Source: Bog-756 sp963833585 (lineage in GTDB: Bacteria > Actinomycetota > Acidimicrobiia > Acidimicrobiales > RAAP-2). Taken from it: a stretch of DNA of 64,000 bases. Every line of letters starts with the position of its first letter. The first letter of the stretch is position 1. Made by a program: the position numbers and the translations under genes. The stretch lies in assembly GCA_963833585.1 (NCBI GenBank), contig CAWHYF010000003.1:310001-374000 (forward strand). Reading direction: 5' to 3'. This document shows, piece after piece, positions 8,480 to 16,418 of the stretch. Below the pieces are notes generated by a model. The model searched no databases, was not told the origin of the DNA, and saw only the letters and a program-made list of their open reading frames with translations.

Positions 8480-9640
8480 TTAGATGCGCTCGATGATGGT
8501 TCCGGTGGCCAGGGCTCCGCCGCAGCACATGGAGATGAGGGCCAGATGCTTGTCACTCCGCTCCAACTCGTGGAGGGCGGTGGTGATCAGGCGGGCACCG
8601 GTGGAGCCAACCGGATGGCCGAGGGCAATGGCCCCCCCGTTGACGTTGACCCTGTCCCAGTCCACCTCGTGGACCTTGCCCCACGCCACGACCACCGAGG
8701 CAAAGGCCTCGTTCACTTCGAAGATGTCGATGTCCGCCATGGTCATGCCGGCCTTGCGGAGCACGTCGGCGGTGGCGGCGATCGGGCCGTCCAGGTGGTA
8801 GTAGGGATCTGAGCCCACCAGGGTCTGGGCCACGATTCGGGCCCTGGGGCGCAGGCCGGCCTCGTTGGCCCGGGGCTCCGACATCCACAGGACGGCGGCC
8901 GCCCCGTCGGAGATCTGCGAACTGTTGCCGGCGGTGTGCATGCCGTCGGGAAGCACCGGCTTGAGTCCGGCCAGGCCCTCCCGGGTGGTCTCCCTCGGCC
9001 CTTGGTCCTTGGAGATCAGGGTCTTCTCGCCGGTCGGACCGTCGGGTCCCACCACGGGCGCCTCCAGTGGGGCGATCTCCCGTTCGAACCGACCCTCGGC
9101 CACCGCCACGGCCGCCTTGCGTTGGGACTCGAAGCCCAGCCAGTCCACGTCGTCGCGGGTGACACCGTACTTCTGGGCGATGCGCTCGGCCGCACCGAAC
9201 TGGTCGGGCATGTCCCAGGGGAACTCCCCGGGCCGGGACCGACCGGGGCCGTTGAAGGCGTTGGCACCGAGGCCGACCCGGCTCATCGACTCGACGCCGC
9301 AGGCGATGCCGGTGTGGATGGCATCGGCGCTGATCAGATTGGCCACGAAGTTGTTGGCCTGTTGAGCCGATCCGCACTGGCAATCGATGGTGGTGGCGGC
9401 GACCTCGAAGGGCAGTCCCTGGCTCAGCCAGGCCGTCCGGGTGACGTTGGAGGCCTGCTCGCCGGCCTGGGTCACACAGCCCCCCACGATCTGCTCGACG
9501 TCGCCCGGGTCGACGCCGGCCCGCTTGACCAGTTCGACCTGGGCGTTCCCGAGGAGCTCGGCGGCATGGAATCCGGACATCCAACCGTTGCGCTTGCCGA
9601 TCGGGGTGCGGACTGCTTCGACGATCACTGGTTGGGCCAT
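8480..9640 (-). CDS. Acetyl-CoA acetyltransferase (3-ketoacyl-CoA thiolase), steroid-type
   Basis: A 386-residue thiolase. The acyl-accepting Cys lies in CQCGSAQQ at about residue 89, GGAIALGHPVGSTGAR supplies the GHP His, and the C-terminal CCGGALATG supplies the second catalytic Cys. The N-terminus VIVEAVRTPIGKRNG is typical. It would cleave a 3-ketoacyl-CoA with CoA. The sequence style (VNPDVD-like, CQCGSAQQ, ECMSRV-equivalent VESMSRVG) is close to mycobacterial steroid-catabolic thiolases such as FadA5/FadA6, but I do not assign a symbol. A KstR-like operator overlaps its promoter, which supports lipid or steroid catabolism. Confidence 0.85.
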   Translation of the reverse strand: MAQPVIVEAVRTPIGKRNGWMSGFHAAELLGNAQVELVKRAGVDPGDVEQIVGGCVTQAGEQASNVTRTAWLSQGLPFEVAATTIDCQCGSAQQANNFVANLISADAIHTGIACGVESMSRVGLGANAFNGPGRSRPGEFPWDMPDQFGAAERIAQKYGVTRDDVDWLGFESQRKAAVAVAEGRFEREIAPLEAPVVGPDGPTGEKTLISKDQGPRETTREGLAGLKPVLPDGMHTAGNSSQISDGAAAVLWMSEPRANEAGLRPRARIVAQTLVGSDPYYHLDGPIAATADVLRKAGMTMADIDIFEVNEAFASVVVAWGKVHEVDWDRVNVNGGAIALGHPVGSTGARLITTALHELERSDKHLALISMCCGGALATGTIIERI

Positions 9641-9728
9641 GAGGATCCCCCTTGAGGAGTCGGACTGCCTGACGTTGTGCGGCTGGGCGGCGGTCGGACC
9701 GTCGGTCCCGTGGGCCCCGCCGTAGGCA

Positions 9729-9746
9729 AGTATAGAACTGGTTCTA
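9729..9746 (-). promoter_or_regulatory. Thiolase promoter -10 and perfect KstR-like operator
   Basis: TAGAACTGGTTCTA at 9733-9746 matches TnnAACnnGTTnnA at every defined position. A minus-strand -10 TATACT occupies 9734-9729, so bound repressor would block the promoter. A -35-like CTTGTA lies 16 bases upstream. The operator is 93 bases before the thiolase ATG at 9640. It is the best of the three sites. Confidence 0.65.
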
Positions 9747-10083
9747 AAGGTACAAGGCTTTGAGGAGGATGACGTCCCGCCGAGTGGTGGAGAAGGATCC
9801 TCGGTCTGACGTGATGGTAGGCGCGCCGATGCCGCCTGGGTGTCCAGGTGCTCCGCCCGCTTCGGCCGGACGTGCAGCGCGCACGCACAGCATCGACAAC
9901 GGCGGTGATCTGAGGACAGTCCGACAACTGCGGGTTCCGGTCAGTCAACCCGGCGGTCGCTAGGACCCCACTCAACCAGGCTGGGTCGGAGCGCCAGGCC
10001 GCTGGGGTCTTTTTGCCCGATCACGGGTTTCCGCCCGACGAAAGCAAGTGACACGGGACTGCAGCGGTAGAACTGCCCGGTCC
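9747..10083. other. Non-coding stretch with no recognised gene
   Basis: Together with 9641-9746 this is a 443-base gap. The reading frames through it have no recognisable protein. A GAGGACAGTCCG string resembles the P4 region of RNase P RNA, but the rest of that RNA is missing. The only structured element is a hairpin followed by a T-run at 9964-10014 on the plus strand, which would end a plus-strand transcript although no plus-strand gene precedes it. Confidence 0.4.
9964..10014 (+). terminator. Hairpin with T-run, possible intrinsic terminator
   Basis: GACCCCA (9964-9970) can pair with TGGGGTC (10003-10009), and T's follow at 10010-10014. The loop of 32 bases contains smaller G/C-rich pairings. 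It is oriented to stop a plus-strand transcript, yet both flanking genes are on the minus strand, so it may terminate an unannotated small RNA starting near 9750. Confidence 0.4.
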
Positions 10084-11556
10084 CTAGCCGGCCTCGACGT
10101 GGCGGAGGGCGACGACGATCGGCAGCTCGGCGGAGAGCGCTTCATGGGGCTCGACCGTGATCCCGGTCGGGGCGGATGCCCAGGCCAGGGGCCGCCCGTC
10201 CAGTGTCGCCACCTCTGTCATCGGCGTCGCCCGGACCTCGGCCAGCGTCACCGGGCGGTTGGCCGCCGGGTCCGTTCCCGGATCGGGCCCGTCCTGTCGG
10301 AGGAACGCAAAGACGGTGGTGTCCCGGGTCGTGTAGCGGATCTCGAGGCCTTCTTCGGGCCGCCCCTGGGGATGGACCCAGGGTCGGGTGGCGAACAGCG
10401 CATCCCCGGTTGCGTCGGTGAACCGGGCAAGCCACTCGAGGCGGCGGAGCTGGGGGTCGGCGATCGTCGCATCCTCGCCTCGGGGCCCGACGTTGAGCAG
10501 CAGGTTGCCGCCCTTGGCGGCGATGTCGACCAGTGACCACACCAGGTCCCGTCGGGAGATGAAGTCGCTCTCGGTCGACTCCCGGTTGTGCCCGAAGCCC
10601 TTGTCCATGCCCCGGACGCACTCCCACGGGGTCGGCTGCGCGCTGCCGAACACCGCGTACTCCGGGGTGCGGACATCGAACAGGGGCGGCCTGGGCGGCA
10701 CCAGTCCCTGCTTGGTCGCCGCGCTCCGGGCCGAGTAGAAGTTGAGCATCCGGCGACCGGGTTGCGACTTGGCCAGTTCCCACAGGGGCGACCACGGCAT
10801 GAACCGGTCGTTGACCACGCCGTCGGGCACCCGGTCGTAGTACCCGGCCAGCAGGCAGGCGAGCTGTTCCAGGTTGCCCGGCCACGAGATGTCGTTCCAG
10901 AGGACGCTGGGTCGGTACCGGCCGATGAGCTCGCGGAGGTGGGCCTCGGCGTAGGCGACGTACTGGCCCCGGGGCTGGGCCGCCGGCAGGTCGCCGAACG
11001 ATCCGATGGGACGGTCGTTGAAGGTCCAGTCGAGCCCGCCGGAGTAGTAGACGCCGAAGCGCAGGCCGCGGGCCCGGACTGCGTCGGCCAGCTCACCGAC
11101 CACGTCCCGCGTCGAGTGGAAGCCGGGCCGGTGGGGGTTGGGCACATCGGTGGGCCACAGGCAGTAGCCGTCATGGTGCTTGGCCACCAGGACGACGTAG
11201 CGGGCCCCGGTGGCGGCGAAGCGGGCCGCCCACCCGTCGGGGTCCCAGTCGGCCAGGCCGGCCTCCCACTCCGGGATGAAGGAGTCATAGCTCCGCCCCG
11301 GATAGTGCCCGGCGTGGAACCGGGCGGCGGGGCTGTCGGGAAACCGAAGCGAGTTCTGGTACCACTCGGCATAGGGGGACCACGCCATGGCGCCGGGATC
11401 CCGCCGGGCCAGCAGGTCGCCGATCTCGCTGTCCACCGGGGCGAAGGCCGGGACCGAGGCGGGGGTCCAGTGGACGAAGATGCCCAGCTTGGCATCGGTC
11501 CACCACGCCGGGACTCGGTGGCGGCGGACCGCCTTGATCTCGGCCCGGGAGCCCAT
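10084..11556 (-). CDS. Alpha-L-fucosidase, glycoside hydrolase family 29
   Basis: The 490-residue protein is a GH29 catalytic domain with a short C-terminal domain. WWTDAKLGIFVHWTPASVPA, KHHDGYCLWPT and the GLDW motif are present; the Asp of GLDW (about residue 176) is the family nucleophile. HHDG and SWPGN fit substrate loops. No signal peptide is seen at the chosen start (ATG 11556), so the enzyme looks cytoplasmic, acting on imported oligosaccharides. It is 16 bases downstream of the substrate-binding protein gene and belongs to the same transcription unit, which makes the transported compound a candidate fucosylated sugar. That link is inference. Confidence 0.85.
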   Translation of the reverse strand: MGSRAEIKAVRRHRVPAWWTDAKLGIFVHWTPASVPAFAPVDSEIGDLLARRDPGAMAWSPYAEWYQNSLRFPDSPAARFHAGHYPGRSYDSFIPEWEAGLADWDPDGWAARFAATGARYVVLVAKHHDGYCLWPTDVPNPHRPGFHSTRDVVGELADAVRARGLRFGVYYSGGLDWTFNDRPIGSFGDLPAAQPRGQYVAYAEAHLRELIGRYRPSVLWNDISWPGNLEQLACLLAGYYDRVPDGVVNDRFMPWSPLWELAKSQPGRRMLNFYSARSAATKQGLVPPRPPLFDVRTPEYAVFGSAQPTPWECVRGMDKGFGHNRESTESDFISRRDLVWSLVDIAAKGGNLLLNVGPRGEDATIADPQLRRLEWLARFTDATGDALFATRPWVHPQGRPEEGLEIRYTTRDTTVFAFLRQDGPDPGTDPAANRPVTLAEVRATPMTEVATLDGRPLAWASAPTGITVEPHEALSAELPIVVALRHVEAG

Positions 11557-11572
11557 GAAGGGAAGCGACCGC

Positions 11573-13285
11573 TCAGCCGTGGGTGGCAGCGGGCGAGGGG
11601 TAGTTCGGCACCTGCTCGCTGGCCGGCGGCGTGGTGTAGATGGCCACCGCTCCTGCCTTCTGGAACGCCCTCGTCGTCTCCGTGGGCCACTGGCCCGGTA
11701 GGTAGCGGGTCCCCCCGCCCACGTACTCGTAGAGGCCCCGACCCTGGCGGCCCAGTTCGTCGGGGCCGGAGATCGACGGGTTCCACCACACCTCGGTGGC
11801 GTCGTCGACGCCGCCGAAGTCGGTCTGGGGCCAGATGCCGTGGTTGCCCCAGGAGAGCGACGGCTGGGTGATGGCCCGAGTGGTCGGGGCCCCGGCGAAG
11901 GTGGCGGTCTTGAAGTTCTGCGGGGTCAGGTCGGGGCCGACCCCCTGGATCACCGGGAAGAAGAGGGCCGGGTCCACCACCGAGGTGGCGGCGGCGGTGA
12001 GGTCGGGCGGATCCTGGCCGAAGTACCACTTGTAAAGCGTTATGGCCCCGGTCACGCCGGTTCGGGCCGCACCGAAGGACACCCCAAAGGCGTGGGCCCA
12101 CTGCCGCTGATCGTAGGTGCGTCCGAAGGCGGCGGTGTCGGTGAGCACCGAGCCTGAGATGACCCACTCGGGGAAGTAGCCCTGGCTGGTGGCCGCCCGG
12201 GTCAGCGACTGCGGCGCGATGGGATCCCCGGAGAAGATCACCGAGGTCACCCCGGCGTCCTTCAGCTTGGCGATGAGGGCCGGCGCGCTGGTCTGGAGAT
12301 CGACCGGCGATGCATAGGTCACGTACTGGGCAACGTCGATGCCGGCCGCCGACAGCTTCTGCTTCCAGTCGGTGAGCAACTGGGCCGAGTCGGCGTCGTT
12401 GACCAGGTCGACGAGCCCGAACTTCCGCTTCTGGGTGGTGAAGTCGCTTTCGCCGGCGAAGGAGGCGTCCCGGCCGGCCACCTGCTTCTTCAGGAACTCC
12501 GCCAGATGGGTGATCCCCTGCTCGGGCAGGATGCCGAGCGACCACACAAAGGGCGATCGCTGCTGGAAGTAGCTGCTGGTGTCCCCCGAGCCGCAATCGA
12601 TGCACAGCGTGTTGCGGGCGGCCAGCTCGTCGGCGAAGGCGCTGGTGAGGATGGGCCCGCCCCAGACGGCGAACGGTTTGATGTTGGTGGCGATGGTGAC
12701 GGCGTCGGCCCTCGCGGCGACCGGATCGTCCGACGCCCCGGTGGCCGTGTAGGGGACCATCTCCACGGTGCGGCCGTACGTCTCGAAGTAGTGGTTGTAG
12801 AACGACACCCAGTTCTGCATGGTGTCGACGGTCTGCTGGTTGGTGGCCGTGTCCTTGATGGCCGAGGTGATGTAGTTGAGGATCGGATCCGTTTGCTCGG
12901 CTTGATAGAAGACGACCTTGATGGTGGTCGGAGTCACCCCCTGGGCGGTCGCCCCCCCGTTGTTCCCGGTGAAGGGGGCATAGCACGCGCCGGCGAAGAA
13001 ACTCGGGTACTTGAGCTTCCCGGTGGAGGTGTCACAGCGGTCGCCCCAGTTGATGGAGTTGACCTCGCCCTCCTGCTTGGCCTGGGTGAAGGAGACGACC
13101 CCGCCCGCCGTACCGGCCGGAGCAGCCGAGGTGGTGGTCGACGACGCGCTGGTGGACGGCGACTTCGACGACCGGGTGGCGACCACCACCGCCACCACCA
13201 CTACCGCCACCAGCACGATGGCGATCAGCGGACCGAACCGCTTGAGGAACCCCGCCCTAGCTGGTGGTGGTGGTATCGAAGACAT
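11573..13285 (-). CDS. Branched-chain-amino-acid-type ABC substrate-binding protein, membrane anchored
   Basis: This 570-residue protein starts with a basic segment and a transmembrane helix (about residues 17-36, VVVVAVVVAT), followed by a Ser/Thr-rich linker, so it is anchored outside the membrane without a lipobox. The body has the type I periplasmic-binding fold of LivJ/amide-binding proteins: GVTPTTIKVVFYQAEQ, FAVWGGPILTSAFADELA and TSVIFSGDPIAPQSLTRAA. At 570 residues it is longer than the usual 370-400 of LivJ. It should capture the substrate for the Liv permease encoded upstream. Ligand could be an amino acid, amide or another small molecule; it cannot be read from sequence. Confidence 0.8.
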   Translation of the reverse strand: MSSIPPPPARAGFLKRFGPLIAIVLVAVVVVAVVVATRSSKSPSTSASSTTTSAAPAGTAGGVVSFTQAKQEGEVNSINWGDRCDTSTGKLKYPSFFAGACYAPFTGNNGGATAQGVTPTTIKVVFYQAEQTDPILNYITSAIKDTATNQQTVDTMQNWVSFYNHYFETYGRTVEMVPYTATGASDDPVAARADAVTIATNIKPFAVWGGPILTSAFADELAARNTLCIDCGSGDTSSYFQQRSPFVWSLGILPEQGITHLAEFLKKQVAGRDASFAGESDFTTQKRKFGLVDLVNDADSAQLLTDWKQKLSAAGIDVAQYVTYASPVDLQTSAPALIAKLKDAGVTSVIFSGDPIAPQSLTRAATSQGYFPEWVISGSVLTDTAAFGRTYDQRQWAHAFGVSFGAARTGVTGAITLYKWYFGQDPPDLTAAATSVVDPALFFPVIQGVGPDLTPQNFKTATFAGAPTTRAITQPSLSWGNHGIWPQTDFGGVDDATEVWWNPSISGPDELGRQGRGLYEYVGGGTRYLPGQWPTETTRAFQKAGAVAIYTTPPASEQVPNYPSPAATHG

Positions 13286-13331
13286 CGGCTCATCCCCCGG
13301 TTGGCTGATCGGAACTGTAGCTATTCGGCAC

Positions 13332-16300
13332 CTACTCGACCGTCCCGAGTCCGGAGGGCCGGTCGGCGGCCGCCACCGAGTCAGGAGGGCCAGGCGGGTG
13401 CGGAGCTGATATCCCCGATCGGGTGATGGCGGCGTCGGTCACGCCCAGGTAGGAAGCCACCACCAGCGGGTCCTCCAGCACCTGGTGGGGAGGGCCCTCG
13501 GCGACACACCGACCCTGATCGAGCGCGATCATCCGGTCGGCCACACCGCTGAGGAGCGGGATGTCGTGCTCGATGACCACCAGGCTGGCCCCGAGTGTGT
13601 CGCGGATCTGGAGCAGCAGGGGCCCGAGGGCCTCGGACTCGCGCTGGGCGATCCCGCTCGAGGGCTCGTCGAGGAGGACCACCGAGGGGCGGTGGGCCAC
13701 CACGCAGGCCAGGTCGACCACCCGACGCGAACCGGTCGATAGCTCCCGGATGAACTTGGAGCGGAACGCCTCCAGGTTGAGCATCTCGATGAGCTCGTCC
13801 GTCAGCAGCCGCACCTTGTGCTCGGAGTCGACCCAGGCCGGGAGATGGAGGGCGGCGTTGAACGGGTCGGTGACGTCCACCCACCGGTCGAGGGCGACGG
13901 CGATGGTGTCCTCGACGGTGAGGTCGGGGAAGAGCCGGGCGTCCTGGAAGGAGCGACCCAGTCCGAGCCGGGCCCGCCGATCCGGGCTGGACCCGGTGAC
14001 ATCCCGACCCCCGACCATTACCGTGCCGGTGTCGCAGCGGGTGAATCCGGAGATCAGGTCGAAGAGCGTCGTCTTGCCGGCTCCGTTCGGTCCGATGATG
14101 CCGACGACCTCACCGGGGGCCACGGTGAGCGAGACCCCGTCCACCGCGGCGATGCCGCCGAACCGCACCGCCAACCCCGACGCCTCGAGCGCGGGTGCGG
14201 CCGGGGCCCCGGTGGTACCCGGTCCGGTCCGGCCCGGCCCGGCCCGGCCGTCCGGACCCGTTGCGGCGGCAGTGGTGGCCCGCTCGGTCCCGATCCCCGA
14301 CCCGTCCCGCGATCCGGCTCCCCCGAGGAAGACCGACCGCAGGATGTCGGGCCGGTCGAGGAGCTCGGCGGTCGGCCCGTGGAACTTGATCTCCCCCTTC
14401 TCCATGAAATACGCGCTCTGGGCGATGGTCAGGGCCAGATTCACCGACTGCTCGACCAGGATCACCGTCGTGCCCTGGGCCCGGATGACCTCGACGAGGG
14501 GGAGCAGCTGCTCGACGATCACCGGCGCCAGGCCGAGGCTGAGCTCGTCGATGAGCAGGAGGCGCGGCCGGGCCAGGAAGGCCATCGACAGGGCGAGCAT
14601 CTGCTGCTGGCCGCCGGAGAGGGCGGCGGCGGGCTGGTCGAGCCGGTCGGACAGCACCGGGAAGAAGTCGAGGACCTCCTCGACGCGCGCCGCCGTCCGG
14701 GTGCGATGCCGCCTATCGAGCCAGGCCGCCACCCTCAGGTTGTCGGCCACCGAGAGGCCGGGGAAGACGCCCTGCCCGCCCGGCACCTGGGTGATGCCGA
14801 GGGCGGCGATCTCGTTGGGCGGCATGTGGGTAATGTCCCGGCCGTCGAAGATCACCGCCCCCTTGTCGGCCTCGACGACCCCGCAGATGGCTTTCAGCAG
14901 CGTCGACTTGCCGGCACCGTTGGTGCCGAGGAGGGCGATGATCTCACCCTCTTCGATCTCGAAGTCGACATCGAAGAGGACCTGGACCTGGCCGTAGGAG
15001 ACGTTGAGGCTGCGGACCAGCAGGAGCTTCACCAGACCATGGCGGCGGGCGAAGAGCACCTCGGAGCGAGCGGCGGCCATGGTCCGGACCTGGAGGATGT
15101 CCCGGTCGATGACCCGGCCGGCGGTGGAGATGACCAGGCCCCCCACCAGGAAGACCGGCACCAGCGCCAGCATCCCGACCCGGATGCCGACCGAGTCGGA
15201 AATGGCGCCGATGATGGGCAGGACGACCAGACCCGGGATCACCCAGATGGCCCCCATCGAGAAGCCCAGCGACCGGGACCGGGCCGGGATGGCCAGCGAC
15301 AGAGAGGCGTAGATGCCGGAGCCCACCGCGGCCAGCGAGGCGGTGATGGCCATGTTGACCACGACGGTGACCCAAAGGACCGGGACCAGCGCGAACAGGA
15401 CGAGCAGTCCCGAGGTGGAGAGGGCCACGACCGCCAGGAACCGGAGGATGAGCCCGGGATCCCGCTGGATCAGCCGGCTCCCCACCCGGGCGCCGATGGC
15501 CAGGCCGATGAGCTGGGCCGGCTCGGCGGCGGCCGCCACCCACCCCCGCTGGGCCACGTCGAGGCCGAACTTCTGCTGGTAGAGGATGGAGGCGACGGAC
15601 GCGAACCCCAGCAGGGAGGCGGCCAGGAAGGGCAGGGCGTAGAAGATCCGGCGGAGGCTCTCGACCTTCCAGACCATGCGCCAGCCCTCGGCGAAGGATG
15701 GCGGGAGCTCCTCGGTCTCGAGGGCCTCGGTGACCCCCATGGCCAGCCGCTCCTGGATCCCCCGGCTCGGATCCTTCAGCCCCGCGCCCATGAGGATCAG
15801 GATCACCACCGGGATCGGGAAGACGAGGAACGGGGCCCGCCAGCCCAGCCCGGCCGCCAGGAGGCCGGCCAGGATCGGCCCGATGAAGGCGCCGATGGCG
15901 TTGGCGCTGAAGTGGAAGGCGTAGACCCGGGGGCGCGAGTTGATCGGGTACCAGTCGGCGATGAGCGAGTTGTGGGTGGGCCCGACCGTGGCCTGGCCCA
16001 CGCCGGTGCCCGAGCGCATCACCGCCAGCATCCACACCGAGATGGCCAGGCCCGTGCCGAAGACGAAGGCCGCGAAGACGCCGGCCCCGAGGAGCATGAG
16101 GTGGACCCGGTTCCGCCGGTCGGCCATCTGGGCGATCGGCACCTGGAGGGCCAGGCCCACCACCGCGGCCGCGGCCACCAGCGACAGGATGCCAGCGTTG
16201 GTCATGTGAAAGGCGTCGCGGATGTTGGGGATCAGGATGCTGAAGCCGGTGGCGTCCATCTGGGAGGTCATGTTGAGGCCGAAGAGGATCCACAGGGCGT

Positions 16301-16418
16301 AGACCGGGCCACCGCCGGTGAGGCCGGCCAGCCACCGCGACGGATGGTGGATGGCGGCCTCCACCCGCTGCACCGTGGACGTCGAACGGGAAGGTGGGGA
16401 TGACACCGGTGCGCTCAC
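13332..16418 (-). CDS. Triple fusion: MFS transporter - LivF ATPase - LivG ATPase
   Basis: The 1028-residue frame is continuous with no stop or obvious frameshift. Residues 1-440 are a 12-helix major-facilitator transporter (MFS loop DRRNRVHLM at about 100). Residues 465-700 are a LivF-like ATPase with Walker A GTNGAGKST (498-506), signature LSGGQQQ and Walker B LLLIDE. A Gly/Pro/Thr linker leads to a LivG-like ATPase (about 745-985) with Walker A GPNGAGKTT, Walker B VVLLDE and a degenerate signature LSTGSRR in place of LSGGQ. Its start overlaps the permease stop in ATGA. The ATPases should energise the LivHM permease; the MFS part may add a second route or act as an anchor. I know of no described precedent. 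Confidence 0.85.
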   Translation of the reverse strand: MSAPVSSPPSRSTSTVQRVEAAIHHPSRWLAGLTGGGPVYALWILFGLNMTSQMDATGFSILIPNIRDAFHMTNAGILSLVAAAAVVGLALQVPIAQMADRRNRVHLMLLGAGVFAAFVFGTGLAISVWMLAVMRSGTGVGQATVGPTHNSLIADWYPINSRPRVYAFHFSANAIGAFIGPILAGLLAAGLGWRAPFLVFPIPVVILILMGAGLKDPSRGIQERLAMGVTEALETEELPPSFAEGWRMVWKVESLRRIFYALPFLAASLLGFASVASILYQQKFGLDVAQRGWVAAAAEPAQLIGLAIGARVGSRLIQRDPGLILRFLAVVALSTSGLLVLFALVPVLWVTVVVNMAITASLAAVGSGIYASLSLAIPARSRSLGFSMGAIWVIPGLVVLPIIGAISDSVGIRVGMLALVPVFLVGGLVISTAGRVIDRDILQVRTMAAARSEVLFARRHGLVKLLLVRSLNVSYGQVQVLFDVDFEIEEGEIIALLGTNGAGKSTLLKAICGVVEADKGAVIFDGRDITHMPPNEIAALGITQVPGGQGVFPGLSVADNLRVAAWLDRRHRTRTAARVEEVLDFFPVLSDRLDQPAAALSGGQQQMLALSMAFLARPRLLLIDELSLGLAPVIVEQLLPLVEVIRAQGTTVILVEQSVNLALTIAQSAYFMEKGEIKFHGPTAELLDRPDILRSVFLGGAGSRDGSGIGTERATTAAATGPDGRAGPGRTGPGTTGAPAAPALEASGLAVRFGGIAAVDGVSLTVAPGEVVGIIGPNGAGKTTLFDLISGFTRCDTGTVMVGGRDVTGSSPDRRARLGLGRSFQDARLFPDLTVEDTIAVALDRWVDVTDPFNAALHLPAWVDSEHKVRLLTDELIEMLNLEAFRSKFIRELSTGSRRVVDLACVVAHRPSVVLLDEPSSGIAQRESEALGPLLLQIRDTLGASLVVIEHDIPLLSGVADRMIALDQGRCVAEGPPHQVLEDPLVVASYLGVTDAAITRSGISAPHPPGPPDSVAAADRPSGLGTVE

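Noticed and set aside
9900..9960. GAGGACAGTCCG string resembling RNase P RNA
   Set aside because: The rest of the RNase P RNA (other conserved regions and its expected length) is missing, so it is a chance match.
9760..9963. A 67-codon plus-strand frame upstream of the terminator
   Set aside because: The residues are Pro/Arg-rich with no recognisable motif, although GAGGA lies before its ATG. It might still be real, so the region was kept as unresolved.
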